64,000 nucleotides of DNA from Dromaius novaehollandiae. Lineage: Eukaryota > Chordata > Aves > Casuariiformes > Dromaiidae. The stretch lies in the NCBI RefSeq assembly GCF_036370855.1, contig NC_088106.1, positions 32,688,501 through 32,752,500 on the forward strand, in the 5' to 3' direction. The notes under the pieces are model-generated. The model did no database searches. It was given only the letters and a program-made list of their open reading frames with translations, and was not told where the DNA came from. Shown piece after piece: positions 1-14,205 of the stretch (position 1 is its first letter; each line of letters opens with the position of its first letter). A program made the position numbers and the translations under genes.

Positions 1-3000
1 AACAGCCTGGGTGTAGCAGGTAGATGGCTGAAGATGGGATGCTTTGCATTACTGAACCCCAGCTGAAACCACACTGAAATCCACTCCGAGCCAGAGATCT
101 TGAGCCTGTCACATGCGTGTCCCCCTGATCTTGGGCTAGACCCCATAGAATCTCCTTTGATAAGTTCTGGTCTAAGACAAACATCTCTAGTTTTAGAGCA
201 CTTTTTTAGAGCTTTCCAAAAACACGTGCACATTCATTTGACTTCAGAAGTCTAGCCAAGGAGCTTCACGGCAATTAAGTACCGTAGTAAAAAGATGACT
301 ATCTCATCATTTATTCTGAACTAGGAAAAAAGCCTCCGTCCCTAGGTCATTAAATAACATCTTCAAACTCTTATGATTAATTCATTGCAGAACGAGCTCT
401 GCCTTGGGGCAGAAATTCTGCATTTGAAATATCTTAAACCTCACTGTGTGCAGTTAGTCCCCCAAATCTCACCATCTCCCCAACTCTACCTCCTAGAGGT
501 AGAGAAACCTCCCAAGGGAGTACTAGCAGAGAGGGGGGAGAGGCAAAGTTGTAGCAATAGATAGGATGATATTATCGGTGGATCTAGCAGCTGGAAGGGG
601 AGGCATCAAAACAGCATAGGAAACTGTGGGCCGAAAAGGCAAAAAACACTACAGCAGGCTCCAGCACAGAAGCTGCTATGTGCGTTAGCGCAGCCACCTA
701 ACAGGAATCAGACAGATGCGAGAGATTGCTAATGCAAAGCTATGGTGTTTCCTGAGCAATTTAACAACATCTACAACCCAGAAAAAGATGGAACTCATTC
801 AGACACACACAAGAAATCAAGCTGTGAAAGACAACAAAAAGCAGTGGCATATCTTAGTGCTAACTAGCCTATCTGGTTATTCATGGATGCTAAATCCGGA
901 AGGGATCTTGCAAATCACACAGACAGAAATCTGCAGAGCAAAGCCAAACAATTTTAGCCAGGTATTCCTGTATCAAGTCTAAGCACCTGCAGCAGCCTTG
1001 TATATCTCCTAGTAAGACATGCCTTCACTTTATGAAAAGGAGAATTTACCATTTCTGTTACAACTTGTCAACTTTTGTACTGGAGTCAGGAGAAACGTTT
1101 CCCTCAAAAAAAGCCCTCTACTTTAAATACAAAGTCAGGTTAACAATCCAATTGGCATATAATCCAAATTAAAAAAAACAAAAAAATCAAGCGGGAATCT
1201 AATATTTCTGTAAAGTTTACCACCTGCAGAATAAAACAAATATATTTGAACAGGCATTTCTGGTGAGAGTGCATCTCAGCCATGCTAGTGAAAAAAACAA
1301 CAGCGAACTATCGTTTCAGTGCCAGAAAGTCACTGTGTCCATTTATATTCTGCTTACGTTTGACAGCCAATTTGGCAACCATGAGGGCTGAAAGCATTTC
1401 TTCAGATGTTTACATTATCTTCGTTGTGCGTCAGCCAATTGACAAGTTTTTCCGAAACTAAAAAAGACATCTTTCAGATAGTTTCTTTCATCCGGATAAT
1501 TCAATTACTATTTTTCTATTATCTTGCCATGCCATAAAACCTTCCACTTTTTTCACAATAGGACATTACTTTAAAAATTTTTTAACATTTAGAAAAGTTA
1601 AACTGGTACGATGGTCTCAAAAATGCCCTTTTCTTAGCTGAAATGACTTCTTTCATTTTTAGTTTGCATCACTGGCTATACAGACACACGCTAAACAAGT
1701 ATGCAAATAACTTCCATAAATTTGGTACATGTCATTATCTATAGAGTGGTCTGCAATAAGTAACTGGATTTTTAAAAAATTCTAGACGAGTCAGCACAAC
1801 TTTAGACAAGTCTTCATGCCGCTGCTTGAGGTACCACCTTTCCGGTCATTCCAGCAGTGAATAAACCCATCAGAGATGGGCACAGGGAACACCTAAGGAG
1901 AAGTAAAGGCACTATAAAATGCCATAAGGCTATCCAGCTGCCCTGCACCCACTTGCATTCTTAAAGAAATTCTTAAAAAATACAAACCAACTACATAGAC
2001 TCCACTGGATGCTCCTGCAGAATTAACAGGAATTTCTTAGACCATTTGTGACTGTAAACTATTTCTATCTGAGTCATTCTATTTTCTCCACAATAAAGAG
2101 ATGCTTCAGCAAACTCATGTTTCACAACACAAGCAAGCCTCACCCAGGATTACTAACCCTGAGCAACGAAGACCTTCCTTCACTTTGTGTTTACACTCTA
2201 CTTCATTGTAGCCCGTCTGAAAAAAAGGCTTACAAATGTTCTGACGTCCCATCTAGACAACGACACAATTACAAATGCCACACCAGCTCCTAAACTAGGT
2301 ATAGGAACAATGCATCCTCCCATTCAGAACAATGGAGGGACTTGACTCTTCCACCAGGTTTTCTTACAGCACTAACTGTAACCATTTCTAGGCGTCTCCT
2401 CCCATGACAAACAATATAATAAAATTCCAGTTTCTGTGGCATTGAAGGGCTAAGCTAGAACCTGCTCCAGACAAATGGCATTTAAACCTAGCTGTTACAA
2501 CGAACAGCACTGGGATTCACTGCCTTCACAAAGCTCAGAGGCCTCAGATCTCAGTTTGTCACCACCAACCTGTAGCAACTTCTCACGTTTTAAGACTTCT
2601 CTCTCTAACACTTCTTCCTATTCTCGAAAAGAGACCACCATCACTATTGCTGTAACTTAACACCATGGTGAGTTATTTCACAAAAAGTGACCTTGCGACA
2701 TAACTATCCTGCTTCCAAAAGCTTCGCTGCCCAAATATTTCCATCCTCAGAAAACAAAAACACGCTCATCATTCACTGTAGAGACTCCACCAGCTAATGG
2801 AAAGCCATCTTCTGAATACAAGGAAGCCCACCTCCAGTGTTTGCCTCCGGGATGAGGCACAGCTGCAGCGGGATAGTTCAGAAAGCTAAGCAAGAAAAAA
2901 AACACAGCTCTGGGGAAAATACTTAGTAAAGTGAATAAGTAACCGAAGGAGCAAAGTCTCTCGAAACAGTCGAACCCGTGTCAGCACAACTGACCCAGTC

Positions 3001-4138
3001 CTACCTAGCATGTCAACGACAAGACATAGGAAGCTGAAAACAGAACTAGAAAACATTGTGAAGATCAAGGCTTTCCCCATGAGAAGACAGTAATACGTAA
3101 TTCTTTTTCCAATCCTGATATAAGCATATGTAAAAACATTATTTTTCTACCTAAATATTTGCTCTTCCACTTGAAAACTAATCCAAAAGATAAATGATAT
3201 CAGCATGTGTTAATATTTGGTATTAATTTCTGTTAGGAATACAACTTTATATTAATCACAAAAATGGTAACTGGTATAGACTGAGAAAATGCACAGCAGT
3301 TTAAGGTCAGGCTAATAATTCTCCGCACAGTCTCACCCTACCAGATGTTAGAAGATTTTCTATGCACTATTTTGTTCTTCATGGGAATATATACATCCTG
3401 GAGAACGAGGATCAGGGCGCCAGTACCGTACATACATTCGTCATACAGAAAAGAGGTAAAAAGCAAACACAGATACAGTCTAGTTTCATCACAGGAAATT
3501 TTTCTCATTAATAATCCTTGTTTATAACAATCAAGAACTTGTTTATAACAATCAAGAACTAGCAATTAACCCTAGCAATGCAGTTAAACAAATTTGACCT
3601 CAATACAAGAACCTTATTTTTCTTGATTCCCCTTCATGCAAACTGCACCCTCCCACTATTTCTCTACTCTTTTTTTCTTCTAAAGGTACCACATAAATTG
3701 GTCATTGATATGAAGCAACTTCCAAATCAGCCGGATGCTCAGTTCAAACCAGGAACCTGCATTTAGTATAGCAAAATGGTAAATACTACCCAGGTCTCAG
3801 AAATACTTATTAGGCTTGTACAGAAGTGCATTATTAGAGCTTTAAACCGGGCAGCAAACCTGAGAAGCAGTAGACAGAGGTTTTCCTCAATGAGCTATTT
3901 AATTTTTTGTCCTTTACATTTCCATCTTCATGCATCCCAGTGGTAAATGGAAAAGAATATCCCAGCTCACTAAACACAGGTACCAAACTTTCAGCACTTC
4001 TCTAATCCCCCACATTTGGAAAGGTTATAATGAAATTCCATGAACCTGAAGTGCAAATTATGGACTAAAGCACTACCAAAACTTACAGGAAGAGTAAAGG
4101 AATACAGGTCATAACAGTGGAAAACTGAGGCCTCTTAC
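1..4138 (-). other. PAK2: PAK2 intron 2 (partial), no exon seen
   Basis: This stretch lies downstream of the first coding exon of PAK2 on the minus strand, so it is the start of intron 2. I looked for the next PAK2 exon, which should encode the lysine-rich stretch and the p21-binding domain, and did not find it. It presumably lies beyond the left edge. The DNA is AT-rich, with short chance open frames only, one 21-bp tandem duplication (3517-3558) and no recognisable transposon. Confidence 0.75.
3517..3558. repeat. 21-bp tandem duplication (2 copies)
   Basis: Two identical 21-bp units, 3517-3537 and 3538-3558, lie directly head to tail inside PAK2 intron 2. The identity is exact, which suggests a recent slippage or duplication. 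No function is implied. Confidence 0.85.
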
Positions 4139-4325
4139 CTTTTTCAGTGCTAGAGAATATGGAGATGATTTTATTCCTAGGTTTTCTCTCTTCTGGTACA
4201 GAGGGCAGGGGTTTCAAGCTGTGGTTGGCAGACAACTGGTCTTTGCCCCCTGAACTAAAGATAGTACTGCTCATCCGGACAGGAGGAGCTGGTGGCTTGT
4301 CTTCCAGTTCTCCGTTGTCAGACAT
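4139..4325 (-). CDS. PAK2: PAK2, p21-activated kinase 2, first coding exon (residues 1-62)
   Basis: PAK2 is a serine/threonine kinase activated by GTP-bound Rac and Cdc42; it acts in cytoskeleton control, survival signalling and caspase-cleaved apoptosis. Only its N-terminus is in the window. The ATG is at 4325 with A at -3, and the exon reads MSDNGELEDKPPAPPVR onward to IFSSTEK, nearly identical to human PAK2 as I remember it. The PPAPPVR stretch is the proline-rich Nck SH3-binding motif. The p21-binding, autoinhibitory and kinase domains lie in later exons outside the window. The acceptor is a pyrimidine tract ending in TTTCAG, so the exon begins at 4349 with 24 nt of 5' UTR. The donor is AAAAG|GTAAGAGG at 4139/4138, leaving one base of the Gly63 codon. 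The 187 coding bases equal 62 codons plus one base. Identification is very secure. Confidence 0.97.
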
Positions 4326-6766
4326 GATTCTCAATAGCTAGCAAAAGCACTGAAATAGAAATACTTGTTTCAGCGTAGGAACAGAGCATGGAATACAGAA
4401 ATACAGCATTTCTTCTGCTGGCCAAAAGGGGAAAGAGGATGCATTTACACTAGGTGTGCATTCGACTCTACAGAAGTTAGTAAGCACTAGACTGGCAAAT
4501 ACTAACATTGCCGCCGAAGGAAGCAGTCCCTCCCTCCTCTCCCTTCTGGCTTCTCCCTCCTACTTCTGTGCCACCCATCCATTTGTGAGATGAACCGACA
4601 AACTTATCCAGTGATGAAATTAATCCAGCCAAAAATGAGTCAGGTATAGGCTGGACCACTTCTGAGATTTAGTTCGCTATCTGCTCACATAAAGGTTGTG
4701 TAAGCGTAAGGGAGAGCACACATAAGGACACAAGGACAATTTCTTTCAAGGGTAGTTCTAGCTCAAAGGACTTCATGCTCTTCTGAATGCATTAAAAAGT
4801 TTTAGATGTTTCTCATCGTCATAAGACAAGATCTTCGGTAGGGAAGAATAGCTTATATTTAGAAGACATAGTTCAACACACTATCAACATTAAGTAGTGT
4901 TAAGAATATCTCTACTCAGTTTATGCAGACTACAAACAAAAAAAAAAACCCATGGGATTAGGATCTACTGGATTCATTGCAGTTCAGAATGAGGACTTGC
5001 ATCTCTTACCCCTTTGCACCACAGTTCCTCTATATCTAAAATGAGAATATACCATCACCACAATCCCCTTTAAAAGCCCCTAACGAAAACCATGCTGCAA
5101 GAGAAACCATGAACAGATAACTACTAATGCTAAAAGCAGCACAAAGAGCATCAGCATGACACAGTTCATATTCCAAAACGTCTGCCCCGGCCTTTCCTCC
5201 ATCCCCATAATATCCTGGAGATTTTTCTCTCTGACCACCATGAAGCAGGCAGCCCTCTACTACAGAGTGAATAATACGATGAAAGATTTACAGAAATCAC
5301 CCCTTGCTGACAGCTGGAAAAACAAATATATATATATATGCCTTTCACTCCTCAATTTACTGAAGTGATGAGATATCCCCTTAGAACAGGGATCAATGTG
5401 TATCTTTTATACTTACTTCCTCTGTTGCTCACAACACTTTGGGAAATGAATAATCTACCAGTGTTTGCCAGCTGTCCCACACAGTCCCAAACCACAACTC
5501 AGGCCCAGCTACACCATTGGAGCAACTATTTTTAATGCCATTTTAAAAAGTTGGGATACGACAGTGAAATACAGCATCAAGGACACCTTATTTCCAAAGT
5601 ATAAGTACAGCACTGTGTAATGTCTCTGGACAACACATGCACCTTTCACGGCACAGTCTTGGCAGAAAGATTAGAAACAAGTGGACACAACGCTCGAAAG
5701 AGGTTACAAGGAATTACTCCCATCATTGCCCAAGAATATTGTTTCCGTATCAACAGCTTCAGAGACGCAAACAGCACGAAGCCAGGCTCTGGCAGCGTAG
5801 GCATGAACTGGACGCGTGCTGGTTGCTCTGTTTGCTTAGAGATTCATGTGGAACAGCCGTCAATGGTGCGTAACGTAACCTCTACCTAGACAAATCTGCC
5901 ATCGGGCCCTTCTGCCGATGACAGTAATAAATAGGCTGGCAGCGTTTGGACGTGTCAGCGGGGGTGCAGTGGCGGATTAGGATGTGATTTCTACCTTCCA
6001 GCATTCTTCCAAACGCACTTACTGATTATTCTTTCAGATGTCGCAAGTTATCTGCAGGATCTCCTGTGTTTTCCAGTACCTAAACTACAATACAGGGAAA
6101 AAATTAAGAGCCCTGGAATTTAACTGCAGGTCCGAGAAGCCGATCCAGAGGGATTTTAATGCCAGTCGCTCTCCTAACAATACGTATTGTTTGCACAAAG
6201 CCTGTCCATCCCCCCCTCAATTTGAGACATTTAAATTTCTTTATAGTCTAAGCTACCAAATCAGATATATTCAAGAGGCCTGTTGTTCAGAGCTAACTTT
6301 GAAGAGGGCATAGAGAGAAAAGAACAGTAGTGAGGAGTTGTGTGAACTGATACACAGCTCTGGAGCCAGGCATGGAGCGGTGGCAGTGCAAGGGCAGCAA
6401 TCCCTTTTCCTTATTTTAATCAAATCTGAGAGAAGAGTAGGGTAAGGGTCTTTAATTATCCAAATGGGACTAGACATTTAAAAGGAAGCACTAGTCCTTT
6501 CTAACAGACAAAGAAATAAGAACAGATGACTAAATAAAGCATAGCAGTTAAAGATGCAAACCACAGAAATTTAAAATGACATGCCACAAAAGCATCAGGA
6601 GTAGCCTTTCGTTTTTTTAATTTTTTTTTTTAATTAAACACCTTATTATTTCCTCCATCCATTCACTTCTTTGAACCACCTGATATTTGCAACAGCAGGA
6701 TATAAAGACAAACAACTAACTTGGGTCCTAAACCAGACAAGAACAGATGGGTACTCTAAGGCTATA

Positions 6767-6779
6767 CCCCCCCCCCCCC
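6767..6779. repeat. Homopolymer C13
   Basis: Thirteen consecutive C within PAK2 intron 1. A mononucleotide run, likely length-variable. Confidence 0.9.
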
Positions 6780-9700
6780 AGGTCATCTGACTGATGACTG
6801 AGGCCAGTCGTCTAAATGAACAATGTTATAATTTGCTATTTAGCTTGTTTATTTTATAAAACGTTCATTACACTTTTAGTTACACGTTTTAAGTAAAATT
6901 CTCACTACAGTAAAAATTCAAGATTTTTCCAGTAGCCCAAGAAGTTCATAAGTTCTGCATTACAGCTCCTCGATCTGAAGAGAATTATTCCCAAGAGCTT
7001 TGTATTTTCAAGAGAAGAAATTATAAAGCACTAAGTTCAAGAGGGAAGCGTATGGAAATCCAAAACTCCCTCTATTCAACAAGAAAATACGGCATTTCCA
7101 AAAAGTGCCTAACAGCATATGTGCAGAATCATCAGAGCTGCAACACTGATCAGCTGTTTAGTTTTCCAGTGTTCAAAAACATGCTTGGCCTTGCTCAAAA
7201 CGAGGATCAAGAGCACTGAGGAAGGAAACAATCCCAAGGAGGACTGTAGGGACCAAGAGAAGGACACACTGCAGGGGCTGACAGACTGGGACGGGAGAAA
7301 GAGTTGTACCAGGTAGGTACATCAGGTCAGATGCCAATGCACGCTCAGTCATTTGTAGTCGTACATAAAAATCTTTCATGCTCATTAAATTCGCAGTTTA
7401 GTTTAAAAAAAAATCATTTTTTTATAAAAAGCTTAATACGAGAGATTTATTTAATAATACAAAGTGTTCTAGTTTCTACGCAACCATTTCAAAGACTGGT
7501 TCAAGTGAACTTCTACATTCAAAAATGGTTTGCACATAGGATGGTTTCAATGTGCAGGAGAAACAACAGCTTTGAGCTCGCAGTTTAAAGAAATTACAAC
7601 AGCTCCATTGGCAACACCGATCAGTTCATTTAAGAAAAAGAAAAAAGACCTGATCCTTCAGTCATCATCGGAAGTTAAAAGAAAAAAAGCCATCCACTCT
7701 GTAACACAGGTTTAAATCCAAATGGCTAGCTTCCTTCCAATGTCTGAGTGCTGAAGAAAGGCGCAGTCCCCCCTCCCTCGTCCTCACCCTGCCCTCACTA
7801 CGCAGGGAAAGTTTCCACAGACTCCGGAAGTGCTTTTGAAATCGCTGCAGAGGTTTGGCACTAGGTGCAATGCCGGGGGGGAGGGGGGGGTGCAAATACA
7901 TCCTGCAGCTCCTTTTCTGCTCCCTCGCTCCCACAGGCAGGAAAAGGAGTCTGCCCCATTTCAGGAGAGCTAAACGTAACCGCTCTCCCACCACCACACG
8001 GTCGGCTGCCTTGCTGCATCCTGGCTTGGGCTTGGGAGTGCAAGAACTGGTGGAACTTCGTTTTTTCCAGCACCTGCGAAAGAGGCTGTATATTAGCAAA
8101 GATGACGCCAAATCCACGTTTCTCTGATGGAGGCAGACACATTTTCGTTTTTACTTTGGTGGCAAGACGTTTACTGGAATGGCTAACCTAGCTTTGTGCA
8201 GCCTCCTCAAAGCATGCTAAACCTGGCAGGAAGACGACAGAAAAAACAAAGGTTATATATGTAAAAGGACATAACCGGCGTAAAGGGATTCACCTTAGCC
8301 AATTAAGATAATACCAGTAATAGCGGATTTCAGGTATATCACCGCCTCCTCCCAGCAATCACCAGTTAACTCCAAAACATTATCACTGCAAAGCCGGTAA
8401 GGGGAAGACCGACTCTCAATACTTGTTGCTAGTAGTTTATGCCACAACATGCAGTAGCTGCCCCCTCACCCTTGTGACAATGGTTTCTTGCCTTGCCCGG
8501 GGCAGCGAAAGCATCCTCTTCATCCTCTACAGTCTTAGCTACCATCACAACACGAACCGCAGCAGCTGAAGAGCAAGTGTGCTCCCTCTCCTGCTACCCA
8601 GACGGTAGCAATCGGCCAGCTGGGCGCTGTGATCTCTTAAATTGCCCAGCATGAACAGTGCCAGACCTCAAGACGGGTTCTGCGGAAATGCAGCTCTTCC
8701 TCTGCTCCCGCCTTTATCCAGGGAGGCCAAAGCAAGAAAAGCACAGAGAAACCACAGGTGTAACTTGACCCATCCTCTTCCTCACCAGCCAGACCAGCAG
8801 TAACTGATTTGCACATGCATTCACAGTTTCATTTTTACAGCGATGCTACAGGAGTCAGTTCTGCTGCTGCCGAGCTCGCTTCCTTTTGGGGGAAGAAAAG
8901 GGCCTGATAACCTACGGCAGTCCCACGCCACAAAAGAGAGACAATAGTTCCTGTCACTGCTGCTCATGAGAAAACACCCACAACCGTAACACTGAGAACG
9001 AGCAAAAGGTGGCAGGAAGGTAAAGCGAGAACCAGGCAGCCGCTAAGCGCACACTGCCGTAGCACGTTAGTCTGAGCGCTCCGGCTGCGGCTTTTTTTTT
9101 TTAAATTCCCCTTGCGTGAGTCTAAAGCTGGTGGCTTCCTGAAGAACTTCCTAAGCGCAGCCCTGGGGCTGCTGCTGGCTCTCACAGCCTCCCTCGTGAT
9201 CGGCGTTGGGGCTGACACCCGCTCCCTTCCCAGCCGAGGCAGGGTCCACGCGCTGCTGCCGGCACCGGCCCCTCGCTGCCACGGCCTTGCTATTTAGTGC
9301 CTTTCACTTCTAAAAGAAGAAAAAGAAAAAAAAAAAAAGACAAACATTTTCCCCTCAAACTTGTTTTCGGAAGGACAAAAAGGGAAATAAAATGAAATAG
9401 AGGACAAGCATCTTCCTATCTGCTCTGCTGCTCGTTCACATTTTTCCTAGAGCACTGGTACTTTGGCAGATTAGGTTACAAATACGCATTATATATGCAT
9501 CCGTGTTAGCCTTATTCTGTCACGTACATCATAAGACCCAGAGCAAGAAGAAGGTGCCATATGTCAAATGCAACCACTGGACTAAGAATTCCCATATCAC
9601 TACGAGCTCAAATTGTATTTTTAAGATGTAATTTCAAATTAATGTACTCAGGGACGTATGCTACATCGCTATTTCAATGCCTAGACTTTGATGCAGAAGT

Positions 9701-10687
9701 AAATTGACTGAATTACTGCTTGAAAAGGAAAACGCATCAAACTCGGGGCTGTTTGATAACGTGCATGTAAATGCCTATTCCCGGCACAAGATATCCTTGC
9801 GTTACACTGCTACTTAAGCAGCAGATCTTTGAGGAGTTAGAACACTGCTACCGGTGACGTAAACCGAATCCAACATACCCTCTGCCAGGAGGCTCCTGGA
9901 GCTGCAAACTGGGCTCAGTTCGGTTTCATACAGCTAAAAATTACTCAACCAATTTACTATCAGCAAGGTAACACAGAAGGAGCAAGGCACATTTAAGGCC
10001 CTTTTGCAGAGCTGACCAAAAAGCAGAAGTAACCAATTTCAGCCTAACACTATGTTAAGAAACATAACCACTTGGCTTTTGAAATCACGATCTTAGATGC
10101 ACCACTAAAGCTGCAGGACTTTGGTGGGACACGACATGAACTGGTTCAAGGAAACCTGCAGCACATTTGAGCCGCGGACATAGACAGCACGCACAACGCT
10201 GGCAAGCAACAAGGCAAAAACTTCACCTAGAAAAGCCTTGATCACCCCTGCTCTATCTAGCACAGCGCTCAAGGGTTGAGAAAAGAAAGTTATCCTCACG
10301 GCAATCGACACTGCGGCTGTCATCTGCCGTCTTCCTGTAGGGCCTTATAGGGTGCTATGGGCAACATCTGTCGCACACGAAAAGCGGCATCCGGGACAGG
10401 CAGATCCAGAGCAGAGGAACGCCAAAGAGATGCCTCCCAAATAAACATCCAAGACAGAAGACATCAAAATAAGAAAGCCGATGAACGCTTCTGCAGGAAT
10501 GTCTAATAAGAAAAACCGACACAACGAGAGATTTAAGATAGTCATGCTCTACTCTTAGTTTATATCATAAAAATACTTGCTGAAAATGCCTGGAGACTCA
10601 GTCTCAGGACACTGATCCATGCCCCCAGTGAGTTTGCTTCCTAGCTTGACCTCAGGCTCCCCAGCGCCACCTTTTAATTTCTGGAGG

Positions 10688-10711
10688 AAAAAAAAAAAAA
10701 AAAAAAAAAAA
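10688..10711. repeat. Homopolymer A24
   Basis: Twenty-four A, then GG and seven more A, inside PAK2 intron 1. On the PAK2 sense strand this is poly-T. No recognisable retroelement body adjoins it, so I treat it as a simple repeat rather than a retroposon tail. Confidence 0.85.
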
Positions 10712-12344
10712 GGAAAAAAAACCTTCCTGATGGAGATGAGACTTGATTCTTGATTCTTGCTTATTCTAGAAGAACAAAAGGCAAACAGACCTTCAAAAAA
10801 AAAAGTGATATCTATGTCATGCAGTTCTTGTATGGAGACTGGAGGCCCAGTCACCTTATCGAATATTCTGTTTTTGTAGACCAACTAGATTTCAGTGCAA
10901 AAGCAGAATGAAGTGTCTGCATGGGTATTTTTCTTTCATGCCTTCCCCCACTTTTTTAAGGCTCCTGTTGAGCAATAGATTTCCTGTGATTAGCTCACTT
11001 AGTACTGATTATAGCTCACTTCCTCCCAGGGATTAGCTGAAAGCAGCTTTCTGACAAGTTTTTATTCAGACCGTGCTACCTAGTCACAGCTCGCTTCCTG
11101 CCCCATCGCTAACAGCACATTAATTCAGCAGCTGATCAATTTGCAATGATTTCAACACTGCAGAAAAACTCATGGATCCTACAAAACTCCACCGGCTGCC
11201 GTCACAGAAAGCAAAGTGAATCTTTTTTGATGTCCTGCTTTCCAAGTCAACGTGCTTGGATCCATGAGATTTAATCAGATCCAAAAAGGAGTTTTCTGAA
11301 ACACTAGGAGACTACCTTTGCAGATTAAGAATACTTATCTCTTCAATTCAGAAAAGCTGGTGGAAAACCAGCAGTGGCAGACACAGAATTACTCTCCCTC
11401 AGACTTGGCAAATGCAGTCTCAGATCTTCGGCCCACCAAGAGAGGACTTGTGCGAAAGCAAGTGTAAGGGTAACCTTGATAATGTCCACTGAGAGCCAAA
11501 AGGATAATCTGTACCACGTATGTTTATTAAAAACATGTGCAGATGCCCTAATACAACATAGAGCTCTCCAATCTTGCGCACTCTAAAAAGGCGGACACCA
11601 ATCTCCACGGGACCTGCTGAAACATCTCTTTTCAGCTTTAGGTGGTCCCACATAAAAGTAGTATTTCATCAAACCACACACCCACGAAAGTTAACAGTTA
11701 TTTTTATTTAACTTCCCTTTATGGGAAGGAGGAAGGTCAAGGAAAATAGACTAACCTAAGATATTCCAGCCAAGCACAGATCTCTCTGATTTGCAAGCAC
11801 AACGAAGCAAGACACCCCTTCAAACTGTAATGAAAAAAATGGATCAAAAACACAGATAAAGAAACCTGAGTACCTCAAATCTTAATTTTTCATTAAGGTA
11901 CATGCAAGGACACCAATTAACCAATCTAACTGCCTGTCAAGGCCTACGCGCTAAGGGAGCAGATAAATTGCCAACAGCTTTTTTGCAAAATTAATAGCCA
12001 CAAGCACCATCAAGCATTTACAATGCAAACATCCAGCTGGTAAAGAGGCTCTTTCTTGCTATCTTCCCTTTACTGCTACACGCAACACAGCCAACACATA
12101 GTCTTACTGTACAGATGGTATAGCAGAAACTCGATATTTTGCAAAATCAGACTAAAGGACACACACGACAACATACCCAGGTAAATTCTTTCCACCTTAT
12201 CTTTTTCAGACCCCTCAAATTCCTTATGATTTTTGCTAACTCAGGAAGAGAAAACATAACACAGATAAAAATAGCTGGTATTTAATTATCAAGTGAAGGC
12301 GGCAGTTAAAAAAAAAAAAAGTTGGTCAAAGCAGAAGAAATAAC

Positions 12345-12394
12345 GTACAAAAGCAGAAGGCAAAGAACAGGAAGCTAGCTTCAAGCTTTTGTAC
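12345..12394. repeat. Inverted repeat with internal 12-bp palindrome
   Basis: GTACAAAAGC (12345-12354) and its exact complement GCTTTTGTAC (12385-12394) flank a 30-nt interval. That interval contains the perfect palindrome GAAGCTAGCTTC (12371-12382). Either strand could fold into a 10-bp stem. It lies in PAK2 intron 1. Confidence 0.7.
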
Positions 12395-13091
12395 AGAAGA
12401 AGAAAAACTGTAATGAGACATGCTTACTGTGGACCAAACTACAGAAGACAAATATCCTACTGCATCTGAAAGGGTTACTAAGGCTCTGGTAGATCCTTCT
12501 AAAGAAGGATGGTCTTCAAATCCACTGCCAAAGTACTTTGCAACCTAAAGCAACTCAGCTATTTACTTCCTAAGGCACTTAGCAGATGTGCAAAGTCTTG
12601 CACTAAAAACAAGCAACCAGACTACTAAAATGGCACATTAGACATAAAAATAGATCCTGGTATTCTAATAAGCTATCAGTGGTAGACATCGCCGTCTCAT
12701 TTTCAAGAGAAGGCAGTTGACAAATGAATGTATTAGACCTATTACTTCTTCATCCCTCAGTGCTTATAATTCAGACATCTTCACTTCTCAGTGCAGGAAC
12801 AATAAAGTACAACTTTGCTATAATTATTAATAAGATAAGCAAAATAGATTACACTTCTAAGCTTCTGGCAGCCTACCAAACTGGCAGATCAACTTCACAA
12901 AGTCTGTGTATCTAGCTGAAAACAAACAGCAACGAGCACATCCCTTGGTAAGGAGAATTTTTTCTCCTGAATTTTCAATTTTTAACTTTTTTTGGTGGAA
13001 GGGAGAAGTAATTTCTTAATTATCAATTATGTTTTGTGATTGAAAAAGATGGTAACAGATTTAAAGATATTCAAGCTATTAAGAAATACTA

Positions 13092-13109
13092 ATATATATA
13101 TATATATAT
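13092..13109. repeat. (TA)n microsatellite
   Basis: Nine AT dinucleotide units in an AT-rich part of PAK2 intron 1. Confidence 0.9.
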
Positions 13110-14156
13110 TTTAATTAAAATCAAAAGAGGCACAGCCTAAAGACAGGATGTTCAAGAGTCCCGGTAAGAGTCCATCGTGCCACAGAAAATTTAAGCAAAT
13201 TATGATACTTTGCTTCACAACATACTGCAAGTCTTGTGATACATCGCCACTTTTTCTCCTTTAAACTACAAACAACAGTCAACTTGCAGCACCTGAATTC
13301 TAATTTCTGCTTCATAAAGAGAAATTAAAATCAAGTGGGATCCATTTTGGTTCTCCGCTGCAGGGCTGGGTAGCTACCGCCTACCAGCTGAATTCAGGCC
13401 ACACTCCATTTCATACAGCCCACAGCTACAGCTTTTCTTCAACGAACCATTGTGCAACGCTGCATACTGACACTATGAACTCAAAGGTGTGTGAAAAGCC
13501 TATTCAGCCCTCAACAAGGAAATCACTTACCCCCGCTCTAGCAACTTAAAAACCGAGTTGCCTAAAGAAAGACACCCTGCAGCATACACATCCCATGCAA
13601 ATCTGTGTTTCAAGGTGTTTGTGCTTACTCGTATTTCATTAACTAGAAAACACTTTTGAACCTTTATTTTCGTGAGCTGAGGTTTTCTAAGATCAAAGGA
13701 AAATGAGGAAAAACACAAGCAGGGAAAGTTTGCAAGAAAAAAATCCAAGCCTTTATCTCATCCTTGAGCTTCTCTCTTAATTAAACTCAGCATTCACAGG
13801 CAGCGAGAGATCCTGCATTCCAGAGCAAAAGTCATTTGAATAAAGGGTATTCTACTGTGCACTAGTAACCTGCACAACTTGGTACATTTTTATATTTCTA
13901 ACAGCATTTATAGCAGTTTTAACCTAGTACAATCGCCACTCAGTATATCAATGAGACATCTCAGAAAACATCAGCCTACCGGTGTTGTAGAGAGCAATCG
14001 CCATTAGAAGACATTAGGAAACAAAGTCTTTTTTAACCTCCCAAATGATTATTGGGCAACAGTAAGACCTTTAGCAAAGAGCTGGATTACCTGTCCAAAT
14101 TAGCAGCCTGAGACTAACCAGAAAGAGAAGAAACATTCAGTGTGTACCAGGATCAT

Positions 14157-14205
14157 AAAAAAAAAAAAAAAAAAGAAAAGAAAAAAAAGAAAAGAGGGGG
14201 GGAAG
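14157..14205. repeat. Poly-A / GA-rich purine tract
   Basis: Eighteen A followed by an A/G-only stretch ending in a GAGGGGGGG-like block. The plus strand is purine-only over about 45 bases. A low-complexity intronic sequence. Confidence 0.85.

Noticed and set aside
7665-8191. Open frames of 90-150 codons on both strands in a GC-richer patch of PAK2 intron 1
   Set aside because: No ATG-splice model, no recognisable family, and four overlapping frames in both orientations point to composition rather than coding.
10688-10711. A24 as a retroposon tail
   Set aside because: No retroelement or processed-gene body flanks it on either side and no target-site duplication is evident.
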